A stretch of 10,303 nucleotides of DNA from NCBI GenBank assembly GCA_036405195.1, contig DASWYB010000083.1, positions 1 through 10,303 of the forward strand, read 5' to 3'. The stretch is from DASWYB01 sp036405195. Lineage in GTDB: Bacteria > Patescibacteriota > UBA1384 > 2-12-FULL-50-11 > DASWYB01. This document shows positions 1-7,375 of the stretch, in pieces. The number at the start of each line of letters is the position of its first letter. Positions within the stretch are counted from its first letter, which is position 1. Position numbers and translations under genes: made by a program. Below the pieces are notes generated by a model. The model did not search any database, was not told the DNA's origin, and saw only the letters and a program-made list of their open reading frames with translations.

Positions 1-1428
1 CACACGTCATTTTTAATGAATGGGCTCAAAGTTGTGGGCGAAACCGTGACGAAATCCCGCCCCGCAAAGCAAGTCGCCTCTTTTGAAACTGGATCCTTAG
101 AACCCGAGGAAACATCCGTCGTCACCGAAGAATCAACCAAGATAAAGTCCCCTGTAGAAATCACCAGTCCCGTGCACAACAGTACGGAAGAAGGCGATTT
201 TCGTGTCCATACCTATTGGCAAGGAAAAACATCCGTATCTCCTCACGTTGAAGAAATCGAAGAGGCAGAGACAGAGCTTTACCAAACACGCCCACCGCTT
301 GTAACAAGCCAGGTGAACATTTGGAAACGGACGCAACCCCGAACCCTCTATCTTCTGCTTGGCTGCCTTGCAGTACTTGGACTTACGATAAAAGTAGTTA
401 ACACCGTTCTTAAACATACCCCAGATACCTCACAAGCCATCGCTGAGAGAGACTCTCTCATTACACAAGCGCAAGAGTCAGCGCGCAAAGCAGAAACCGC
501 TTTAGTGAGCGATGACAAAACAACAGCGATTGCCGAGTTCCTTGCCAGCCAAGATTTTTTGGCCCAGATCAGTGACAAGAACCAGACCGAGACAAGCCGC
601 AGCCTTGCAGCACGTACGAGCGAAAAAATCGACACGCTTACAAAAACGACCCAACTCTCACAAACACAATCAGCCCAAAGTCTCCCGACTGCAAGCAAAC
701 AAGTGACAACAACCGCAAACGGCACTTACATCCTTACCCACGAGAACACACTTTATAAATATACCGCGACCGAACTTACACCTCTCACAACTCTTCCGAC
801 AGGATTCGCACTGACTGAAGCCGTACCCTATGAAAACTTGCAAAAACTCGCCCTTTACGGAAAAACCAGCGATACGGTTCCCGCTCTTCTGTCTATTGTC
901 ACCGTCACCGACCAACTGACGCCCCTCACTCGTAGTGATTCTGCTCCTTGGCCAGACGCCAAACACATTGCCAGTTTTGAATCGAACCTTTACCTAGTTG
1001 GCGATACCATGAGCAAAGCAATTCCTAAGGACTCGGCATATCGAGTCATTCCTTATGCCAACAACGACTCTACCAAAACAATCACCAATATTTTAAATAA
1101 CGGCTTTGCATTTTATGCTCTCGAAGAAGGAAAACAACTCGTACGCATTGCTGCAAACACCGCCAAAACTCCTGTGAAACTCTACGGTGTTCCCGATGCG
1201 TTTTTACCTACTGCTATTAACCGTTTAATTTCCACACGCAAAGAAGGCTCTCTTTACCTCCTTGATACAAACGGGCAACGCATTTTAGAAATCAGCACCG
1301 ACGGCGCATATCGTCAGCAGTACAAACTTCCCAAAAATGACACCTACACTGATTGTGATGCAACCGATAAAGAATTTATCTGCACCACAACTAAAAAAGA
1401 AATAAAGACAATTCCTTTTAGCTCGTAA
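1..1428 (+). CDS. Membrane-anchored beta-propeller-like protein, probably 5'-truncated by the window
   Basis: I do not recognise a named family. The frame is open to base 1 (five codons before the ATG at 16) and no Shine-Dalgarno precedes that ATG, so the gene probably begins outside the window. Numbering from the ATG at 16 gives 470 residues. Residues 1-105 are acidic, Glu/Thr/Ser-rich and look disordered. Residues about 110-131 form one hydrophobic membrane segment (LYLLLGCLAVLGLTIKVV). Residues about 138-200 are a charged Ala/Glu/Lys helix, possibly coiled coil. Residues about 225-470 are beta-rich with repeated strand-turn patterns, and SLYLLDTNGQRILEIS near 412-427 resembles an NHL or propeller blade. 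The only cysteines outside the membrane segment are C447 and C456, which could pair. Topology is probably N-in, C-out. The missing N-terminus could hold a cytoplasmic signalling domain such as a PPM-type phosphatase, but nothing visible proves this. It ends in a shared terminator facing argS. Confidence 0.75.
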   Translation, partial: HTSFLMNGLKVVGETVTKSRPAKQVASFETGSLEPEETSVVTEESTKIKSPVEITSPVHNSTEEGDFRVHTYWQGKTSVSPHVEEIEEAETELYQTRPPLVTSQVNIWKRTQPRTLYLLLGCLAVLGLTIKVVNTVLKHTPDTSQAIAERDSLITQAQESARKAETALVSDDKTTAIAEFLASQDFLAQISDKNQTETSRSLAARTSEKIDTLTKTTQLSQTQSAQSLPTASKQVTTTANGTYILTHENTLYKYTATELTPLTTLPTGFALTEAVPYENLQKLALYGKTSDTVPALLSIVTVTDQLTPLTRSDSAPWPDAKHIASFESNLYLVGDTMSKAIPKDSAYRVIPYANNDSTKTITNILNNGFAFYALEEGKQLVRIAANTAKTPVKLYGVPDAFLPTAINRLISTRKEGSLYLLDTNGQRILEISTDGAYRQQYKLPKNDTYTDCDATDKEFICTTTKKEIKTIPFSS

Positions 1429-1455
1429 AAAGCAGCTACCTACTAGCTGCTTTTT
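1427..1455. terminator. Bidirectional intrinsic terminator between convergent genes
   Basis: A perfect 12-bp inverted repeat (1427-1438 AAAAAGCAGCTA with 1444-1455 TAGCTGCTTTTT) surrounds a 5-base loop, CCTAC. The GC-richer core is followed by a T run on both strands, so it can end transcripts from the upstream plus-strand gene and from argS. The TAA of the plus-strand gene (1426-1428) lies in the foot of the stem, and the argS stop (1458-1460) is only two bases beyond the other foot. Confidence 0.88.
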
Positions 1456-1457
1456 AG

Positions 1458-3158
1458 TTAGATCTTTTCGAGAGTTTCAATACCGAGAAGGTGGAGACCG
1501 TGTTTAAGCGTTTCTCCTACCACTTTTGTAATGGCTAAACGGAATTGAGTTTGCCCTTGGTCCTCTGTCAAAATGTGATGCTGATTATAGAAATAACTGT
1601 ATTTCTGAGCCAGCTCAAATAAGTAATTTGCGACAAGATGTGGGGCATAGCTCTCAGCAGCAGCGTGTACAACTTCATCATATCGAGAAAGCCAACGTAG
1701 GACAGCTAACTCTTCGTCATTAGGATCAATCGCGTCACTTACACTTGCTTCTACCTCTGCCTTGCGCAATACACTCTGACAACGAGCATAGGTGTATTGT
1801 AAGTAAGGCCCCGAGTTTCCTTCAAATGCAATACTAGTATCCAAATCAAACGCGATATTTTTACCAGGAGACGTTTTTAAGAACGAATAGCGAATCGCCC
1901 CTAAAGTTACTTCGTGCGTTATTGTTGAAATCTCTTCTTGTGTATAGGTATCCCGAGCAGCCACCTTTTCTTTTACCGTATCACGAACCAAATCAATCAA
2001 TCCAAAAGCCGAAAGAATGTTTCCTGTTCGGGAAGACATTTTGCCACTCGTAAGATTAATCATGCCATACCCGATATGTTTGATCTTGCCCTCTAAATCA
2101 GGAAACACCATTTCAGCCGCTTTTTTAACGACCTGCCAGTATTCATTTTGTTCAACAGCAGTCGTGATAACGGCACGATCAAAAGGATAGTAATCCCGTT
2201 TTTTACAGGCGAACAATCCAATCTCTTTAGCCTCATACGTGGGATTACCGGCGCTACTCAAAAATACTCGAGTATGCAATCCAAACTGTTCTCCACGAAA
2301 AACGACTGCCCCTTGATCCTCTTCGAATACAAGGCCAACTTTTTCTTTGACGAGAGATTTCCCGAGCGGACCTGTTTCACTTTCGTAGTACAGCGTATCG
2401 TAAGAAATACCGAGCACTTTGTGCAGGTGGTCTCTATAGTACGCAACACTCCATTCTCGAGTTTTTTTCCAATCAGACATGACGTCTGGATCATGCTCGT
2501 AAATTTCCGTATTTAAAGCATTAATTTCCGCTTTCGCGGTTGTATCTTCCTCATATGCCTGTGCCCCTTCTTGGTAGCATTGCTGGAGATAGCTTATTTT
2601 GTCCTCGAGTAATTCTGGGTCGGCTTGTTGCTTCTTACGATAGGCCCATAGACATTTTGCCACATGTGGCCCTACATCTCCCTGGTAGTTCAAACGAAGA
2701 ACGTTCACGCCAGTCGCCTCTAATAAGTTCGCACAACTTGCACCATAGATGTAAGAGAACAGATGACCAATATGCGGAAGCTTATGCGTATTGGGCTGGC
2801 CGAATTCTAATAAAATACGCTCAGGCTCAGTACTCTGAGGAGTAATAGTTATTCCTTGCTCAACTAACTCTGTTAATTTATCAAGGAAACACGCTGGCTT
2901 CATATAAAAGTTAATAAACCCAGGGCGAACCGTTTCTACTTTCTCTACCATTTCTAACTTAGGAAGATGAGCCACAATCTTCTCAGCAACATCATACGGA
3001 TTCTCTTTGACCATCCGGGCGAAAATAAGGGCTAAGTTCGTCGAAAAATCACCGTGTGCCGAAGTATCCGGTCGACTAACTTCATAGGTAGGAAGCGCAA
3101 TGTGCGGGTACGCGGTTCGGGTTGCCGTTTTGAGTGCGTCACGAAGCTGCTGCATCAT
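1458..3158 (-). CDS. argS: Arginyl-tRNA synthetase
   Basis: Cytoplasmic class I synthetase that attaches arginine to tRNA-Arg using ATP. The 566-residue length is normal for the family. The N-terminal additional domain occupies about residues 1-90 and includes the family-like stretch HGDFSTNLAL at 35-44. The catalytic Rossmann domain carries PHIGH with HIGH at 129-132, LNYQGDVGPH near 156-165, and the KMSKS-equivalent KMSSR at 373-377 followed by TGN. The C-terminal helical anticodon-binding (DALR-type) domain covers about 450-566, with SGPYLQYTYAR near 449-459. The start ATG at 3158 overlaps the tyrS TGA as ATGA, so translation is probably coupled. A second ATG directly follows, so the start could be one codon later. 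The gene ends two bases before a terminator stem. I see no missing catalytic motif. Confidence 0.97.
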   Translation of the reverse strand: MMQQLRDALKTATRTAYPHIALPTYEVSRPDTSAHGDFSTNLALIFARMVKENPYDVAEKIVAHLPKLEMVEKVETVRPGFINFYMKPACFLDKLTELVEQGITITPQSTEPERILLEFGQPNTHKLPHIGHLFSYIYGASCANLLEATGVNVLRLNYQGDVGPHVAKCLWAYRKKQQADPELLEDKISYLQQCYQEGAQAYEEDTTAKAEINALNTEIYEHDPDVMSDWKKTREWSVAYYRDHLHKVLGISYDTLYYESETGPLGKSLVKEKVGLVFEEDQGAVVFRGEQFGLHTRVFLSSAGNPTYEAKEIGLFACKKRDYYPFDRAVITTAVEQNEYWQVVKKAAEMVFPDLEGKIKHIGYGMINLTSGKMSSRTGNILSAFGLIDLVRDTVKEKVAARDTYTQEEISTITHEVTLGAIRYSFLKTSPGKNIAFDLDTSIAFEGNSGPYLQYTYARCQSVLRKAEVEASVSDAIDPNDEELAVLRWLSRYDEVVHAAAESYAPHLVANYLFELAQKYSYFYNQHHILTEDQGQTQFRLAITKVVGETLKHGLHLLGIETLEKI

Positions 3159-4375
3159 TTGGCGCCAACTTTCCAGTTCACTTTAATAAAGCGACGAGCC
3201 CCGACTTGAATAATAATATCATCTCCCTGCTCGGTGGCGATTGTGGCGGCGAGATCTTCAACCGGTTTTTGATTAACTTTAATCCCTCGTTGTTGCACCA
3301 ATCGGCGAAACTCACTTTTACTTGAAATCAATGTTGAACGTGTCACTAAAATGTCCGCGAGGTCATAAGTACCCTGTGGCAAAATAAGAGTCTCGATATC
3401 TTCGGGAGTCTGTTTATCGCGGAACACTTTATTAAAATGCTCCTCAGCTTTGTCCGCGGCATCTTGGTTGTGGTATTGCGATACAATTTGTTTCGCTAAA
3501 ATTACTTTTGCATCTCGTGGGTGTAATTCACCCGAGCTAAGCCGCGCAAGGGTTACTTCAATATCCTTCTCGGGCAGTGACGTTGCAAGTTCGAAGTATG
3601 AAGCAAGTAAATCATCAGGAATAGACATTACTTTACCGAACATGTCGTTGGGAGTGTCGGATAAATTAACCGTGTTACCTAAACTCTTCGACATCTTGGC
3701 CTGGCCATCAGTACCAGGAAGATATGCAAAGAGCATCACATCTTGCTCCGGCTTATTGTGCGCTCTTTGTATAGTGCGCCCCATCAAGACATTAAACTTT
3801 TGATCCAATCCACCGAGCTCAAGATCTGCCTCTACCATAACCGAGTCATATCCTTGGAGTAAGGGATAGAGTATTTCATGGGTATACAGAGGAGTGCCAC
3901 CGCTCAAACGGTTGGCAAATGTTTCGTGAGCCAAAAGTTGGTTGAGAGTAGTAGCTCCCATGAGGTTGATTGTGTCGCGTAAGTTAAAGGTATCAAACCA
4001 CTCAGAGTTATAGCGAATTTCTGTTTTATCCGAATCCAATATTTTAAAAACCTGGTCTAAACATTTAGCCGCGTTCGCTTTGGTCTCTTCTTCAGAAATT
4101 GTCTTACGTGCCTCGCTCCGGTCGGTGGGATCTCCGAGCTGTGACGTGTAATCGCCCAGAATTAAAACCGCAGTATGGCCTGCGTCTTGAAATTCGCGTA
4201 GCTTCCATAAAGGAATCGCATGTCCAATATGTAAATCGGGTTTATTGGTATCAATGCCAAGTTTAACGCGTAACTTTTCTCCGGCGGTTAAACGCTTGGC
4301 AATGTGATCTCGGTCGATAACTTCAATAACCCGTCGAGTGAGAAGTGAAGAGTGAGAATAAGAGTGTGTATCCAT
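3155..4375 (-). CDS. tyrS: Tyrosyl-tRNA synthetase
   Basis: Class I synthetase that charges tRNA-Tyr with tyrosine in the cytoplasm; 406 residues, normal length. The catalytic domain shows HIGH at 49-52 (PDLHIGHAIPLWKL), the ATP-site region LGDYTSQLGDPTDRSEAR around 73-90, the tyrosine-site region YPLLQGYDSVMVEADLELGG at 170-189 followed by LDQKFN, and KMSKS at 227-231. An S4-type RNA-binding domain lies at about 338-402 (SKSEFRRLVQQRGIKVNQKP at 352-371). The DxELGGxDQKFN form and the spacing resemble the TyrRS branch seen in Bacillus TyrZ rather than E. coli TyrS; this is a judgement from memory. The ATG at 4375 is the only sensible start, since no other ATG, GTG or TTG fits before the HIGH motif. 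It lies nine bases after a TATAAT box and lacks a Shine-Dalgarno. It is the first gene of a tyrS-argS operon. Confidence 0.97.
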   Translation of the reverse strand: MDTHSYSHSSLLTRRVIEVIDRDHIAKRLTAGEKLRVKLGIDTNKPDLHIGHAIPLWKLREFQDAGHTAVLILGDYTSQLGDPTDRSEARKTISEEETKANAAKCLDQVFKILDSDKTEIRYNSEWFDTFNLRDTINLMGATTLNQLLAHETFANRLSGGTPLYTHEILYPLLQGYDSVMVEADLELGGLDQKFNVLMGRTIQRAHNKPEQDVMLFAYLPGTDGQAKMSKSLGNTVNLSDTPNDMFGKVMSIPDDLLASYFELATSLPEKDIEVTLARLSSGELHPRDAKVILAKQIVSQYHNQDAADKAEEHFNKVFRDKQTPEDIETLILPQGTYDLADILVTRSTLISSKSEFRRLVQQRGIKVNQKPVEDLAATIATEQGDDIIIQVGARRFIKVNWKVGAK

Positions 4376-4384
4376 TACCGTATA

Positions 4385-4414
4385 ATTATACTCTGAAGGA
4401 CGGGACTTCGTCTA
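4385..4414 (-). promoter_or_regulatory. Promoter of tyrS-argS, apparently near-leaderless
   Basis: On the minus strand a perfect -10 box TATAAT (4390-4385) is preceded, after 18 bases, by a -35-like TAGACG (4414-4409, four of six consensus bases). Transcription should begin near 4378-4379, only three or four bases before the tyrS ATG at 4375. That leaves no room for a ribosome binding site, T-box or other leader. Confidence 0.65.
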
Positions 4415-4436
4415 CGGAGCCAACAGACCACTATTC

Positions 4437-4465
4437 TTGCTATCGGCGCTCGGAGTAAGTACAAT
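4437..4465 (+). promoter_or_regulatory. Promoter of the penicillin-binding protein gene
   Basis: TTGCTA (4437-4442) and TACAAT (4460-4465) are separated by exactly 17 bases, a good sigma-70-type arrangement. The expected start of transcription is near 4472, about ten bases before the ATG at 4482, so the leader is very short and has no Shine-Dalgarno. The TTG of the -35 box is in frame with the gene and could be mistaken for a start codon; if this promoter is real, that TTG is not transcribed. Confidence 0.6.
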
Positions 4466-4481
4466 AGAAGTAATAAAAATT

Positions 4482-7319
4482 ATGTTCAAAAAATTTCTTA
4501 AAAAAGTTAAGCGCTCTGCCAAAAAGATCCCTTCTGTCCCCGACGTTAAGCAGATTCAATCCAACCTAACCATTAAAAAGTTACGCAAAAAGCTGACGTG
4601 GCGATTTATTTTTCGCTGGGCAATTGCTTTAGCAATTGCTGGACTTGTATGTGGCGCGCTTCTTTTTGCTTGGTACTTTAAAGATCTCCCCCGCCCGGGC
4701 GAACTTCGTAACCGTAATGCCGAAGAATCAACCATTCTCTACGATCGCAATGGAAAGCAAATTTACGATATCTCCGGTGATGAGCGACGAATCTTACTCA
4801 AATCGAGTGAGATCCCTGATGTGATAAAAGAAGCCACTATTGCAATTGAAGATAAAAACTTCTATCACCACTATGGCTTCGACTTTAAAGGCCTGGCACG
4901 CGCCGCTCTCGGGCTCGGCACCCAAGGTGGTGGAAGTACCATTACGCAACAATATATTAAAAACGCCATTCTTTCCCCACAATTTTCTTTGACCCGCAAA
5001 ATCAAAGAGTTGATTTTGGCCATTGAGCTAGAAGCGATTTACTCCAAAGACGATATCCTGACCCTTTACTTAAATGAAATTCCTTACGGCTCTAATATTT
5101 ATGGCGTCGAAGCGGCAAGCCAGGCTTATTTTGGGAAGTCGGCTAAAGATGGTTTAACACTCTCCGAAGCCGCGACACTTGCCGCCATTCCACAGGCCCC
5201 GACACGCTATTCCCCTTACGGCAACAACCTAAACCTTCTTATGGCCCGGAAAAATAAAGTCCTCGACGACATGGTAAAAACCAATGCCATTACTTCCGAA
5301 GAAGCTGATAAGGCAAAAACTGAAGCCCCACTCGTCGCAAAAGATTTTGCACAAAAGCGCGATAATTTCCCTGCACCGCACTTTGTTATGTATATCCGTG
5401 AACAGCTCGTTAAGAAATACGGTGAAGAAATGGTTCAGCGTGGTGGTCTTCGTGTTACTACTACACTTGACTTAGACCTCCAGGAGAAAGCTGACGACGC
5501 CGTCAAAAACCAAGGTGCGAAGACGCTGCCACGCGTAAAAGCTTCTAACGCCTCCTTAGTTGCGATAGATCCACGCAGCGGACACCTCCTCGCTATGGTT
5601 GGGTCTCTCGACTATTTCAATCGTGATAACGAAGGTAACTTTAATGTCGCCACGGCTCAGCGTCAGCCTGGGTCTTCCATTAAGCCCCTTGTCTATGCCA
5701 CGCTTTTTAAAGATAAGTACAGCCCGGGATCAGTATTCTGGGATGTTCCCACCGACTTTAACGGCTACAAACCAAATAACTTTGATGGCCGCTTCCGCGG
5801 ACCCCTCACCCTTCGAAGTGCTTTAGGAAGCTCACTCAACATTCCTGCTGTTAAGGCTCTTAGCTTGGCTGGCGTGAACGATTTTATTGAGACAGCTACC
5901 GACTTAGGCATCACTACGTATGGAGACAAAAAAGGAGCGGGATTAGCTCTCGCACTCGGTGCCGGTGAAACAAAGCTCGTTGATCTTACCGCTGCGTACA
6001 GTGTATTTGCCAATAACGGCGATAAGCATCCGTTAACTTCCATTATTAAAATTCAAGATAGCCGCGGAAAAGTCCTCGACGAATGGAAAGATAGCAGTAA
6101 ACAGGTCTTGAAGCCCGAAATCGCTTACGAGGTCAGCGAAATGCTGGCTGACGTGAACGCAAAACGAGCGACATTTGGCAGTGCCGTGAATCTGTTATCA
6201 GTGTCTGGCCACGCAGTCGCTTCCAAAACTGGCACCACCAATGACTTTAAAGATGCTCTTACCGTTGGCTATACGCCTTCTATTTCTGTTGGAGTATGGG
6301 CTGGAAACAATAATGGAGATGAAATGGAGCATGGAGGGGGTTCCACAGCCGCCGCTCCAATCTGGCACGACTTCATGCTCAAAGTTCTCTCGGGAAAACC
6401 TAATGAGCCATTCTCTCGTCCAAATACGATTAGCGAAATTACGGTCGACATGTTATCGGGTAAAAAACCAACCCCTGCATCAGGCCAACTTATTAAAGAC
6501 CTCTTTGCCCCCTGGCAACTGCCCACCAAGGATGACGATGTGCATCAGGTTATAAAAGTTTGCAAGAGCAATGGTCTTCTGGCGACCGATGCTACTCCAG
6601 CCGAAGAAATAGAAGAAAAGGTGTTCACAAAAGTTCACTCTGAACGGCCAGACAACCCCGCTTGGGAAATTCCAGTACAAAGCTGGGCCAAAGCAAGTAA
6701 CCTTGTGAGTGATCCGCCAACAGAAAAATGCGATATAGCCTTTACCAATCCGAAAGTAGACATCACATCCCCGACGGAAAATGCCACAGTTAGCGGAATA
6801 TTTACTGCTACCGCTGACGTTATATTCCCTCCTAATAATGACTATGGAACTGTAGAATTTAGTGTCGATGGCAAGAGCGTGTCAAAAGACACAGCAGAAC
6901 CTTTTACTGCGACGATCGATGCTTCTAGCCTCTCTAGCGGATCACACACTATTTTAGTAACCGCAACAGGCAGTAACGGGGCGCAGGGAACTGACTCTAT
7001 TACCATATCGGTTTCCAAAGATACCACGGCTCCTGGCGATGTAACCAATGTAACGCTTCTTCCGGGCGCAAAGAACGCCACCGTGAGTTGGACAAACCCA
7101 TCGGATTCTGATTTGAGCTCAGTGACCTTCTACGTATCCCAATCATCGGGAGTAAAGGGGTCAAAAGTTGGAACGGTTAATGCCAATCAAAGTACCACAC
7201 AAACGACTGTATTAAACAACTTAGTAAGCGGCATAACAAACTACGTAACGATCATCACAACCGACAAAAGCGGAAATGAAAGTAGCTCTACTAAGCAATA
7301 TCCCGTCACTCCGCTGTAG
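4482..7319 (+). CDS. Class A penicillin-binding protein (bifunctional transglycosylase/transpeptidase) with Ig-like and FN3-like tail
   Basis: Membrane-anchored PBP1A-type enzyme that polymerises lipid II into glycan strands and cross-links their peptides on the outer face of the membrane. Numbering from ATG 4482 gives 945 residues, long for the family. A very Lys/Arg-rich cytoplasmic tail precedes one membrane segment at about 42-66. The GT51 domain has EDKNFYHHYG at 123-132 (catalytic Glu123), GGGSTITQQ at 149-157 and RKIKE at 172-176. The transpeptidase domain has SSIK at 398-401 (nucleophile Ser398), SLN at 451-453 and KTGT at 582-585, so both activities should be intact. A linker with C694 and C750 leads to an Ig-like domain (about 758-845) and a fibronectin III-like domain (about 847-942). 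I chose ATG 4482 over the in-frame TTG at 4437 because that TTG is the -35 box. The terminal domains may bind wall polymers or act as spacers; this is inferred. Confidence 0.95.
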   Translation: MFKKFLKKVKRSAKKIPSVPDVKQIQSNLTIKKLRKKLTWRFIFRWAIALAIAGLVCGALLFAWYFKDLPRPGELRNRNAEESTILYDRNGKQIYDISGDERRILLKSSEIPDVIKEATIAIEDKNFYHHYGFDFKGLARAALGLGTQGGGSTITQQYIKNAILSPQFSLTRKIKELILAIELEAIYSKDDILTLYLNEIPYGSNIYGVEAASQAYFGKSAKDGLTLSEAATLAAIPQAPTRYSPYGNNLNLLMARKNKVLDDMVKTNAITSEEADKAKTEAPLVAKDFAQKRDNFPAPHFVMYIREQLVKKYGEEMVQRGGLRVTTTLDLDLQEKADDAVKNQGAKTLPRVKASNASLVAIDPRSGHLLAMVGSLDYFNRDNEGNFNVATAQRQPGSSIKPLVYATLFKDKYSPGSVFWDVPTDFNGYKPNNFDGRFRGPLTLRSALGSSLNIPAVKALSLAGVNDFIETATDLGITTYGDKKGAGLALALGAGETKLVDLTAAYSVFANNGDKHPLTSIIKIQDSRGKVLDEWKDSSKQVLKPEIAYEVSEMLADVNAKRATFGSAVNLLSVSGHAVASKTGTTNDFKDALTVGYTPSISVGVWAGNNNGDEMEHGGGSTAAAPIWHDFMLKVLSGKPNEPFSRPNTISEITVDMLSGKKPTPASGQLIKDLFAPWQLPTKDDDVHQVIKVCKSNGLLATDATPAEEIEEKVFTKVHSERPDNPAWEIPVQSWAKASNLVSDPPTEKCDIAFTNPKVDITSPTENATVSGIFTATADVIFPPNNDYGTVEFSVDGKSVSKDTAEPFTATIDASSLSSGSHTILVTATGSNGAQGTDSITISVSKDTTAPGDVTNVTLLPGAKNATVSWTNPSDSDLSSVTFYVSQSSGVKGSKVGTVNANQSTTQTTVLNNLVSGITNYVTIITTDKSGNESSSTKQYPVTPL

Positions 7320-7375
7320 TGATAAAGAAACGCTTCAGTCATTCCAAGAATCTTACTTTAATGATTTATCTGCTT
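7320..7375. other. Convergent intergenic gap without a clear terminator
   Basis: The 56 bases between the stop codons of the penicillin-binding protein and Nudix genes are AT-rich. The only dyad I see is weak: ATTC-CAA-GAAT (about 7340-7350), a 4-bp stem without a good T run. No intrinsic terminator comparable to the one at 1427-1455 is visible, so either termination is Rho-dependent or the opposing transcripts overlap. Confidence 0.5.

Noticed and set aside
348..966. Open frames of 125 and 98 residues antisense to the first gene
   Set aside because: Low-complexity translation and no promoter or Shine-Dalgarno; the plus-strand frame is longer and has a coherent membrane-protein layout.
2148..2845. 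Open frames of 122 and 101 residues antisense to argS
   Set aside because: They lie opposite a well-conserved gene, have no recognisable motif or start signal, and look like shadows of its codon pattern.
3450..3803. 117-residue open frame antisense to tyrS
   Set aside because: Fully opposite the tyrS KMSKS region, with no recognisable domain; best explained as a shadow.
4437..4481. TTG start adding 15 residues to the penicillin-binding protein
   Set aside because: The TTG is the first half of a well-spaced -35 box, has no Shine-Dalgarno, and the ATG at 4482 gives a typical basic N-terminus.
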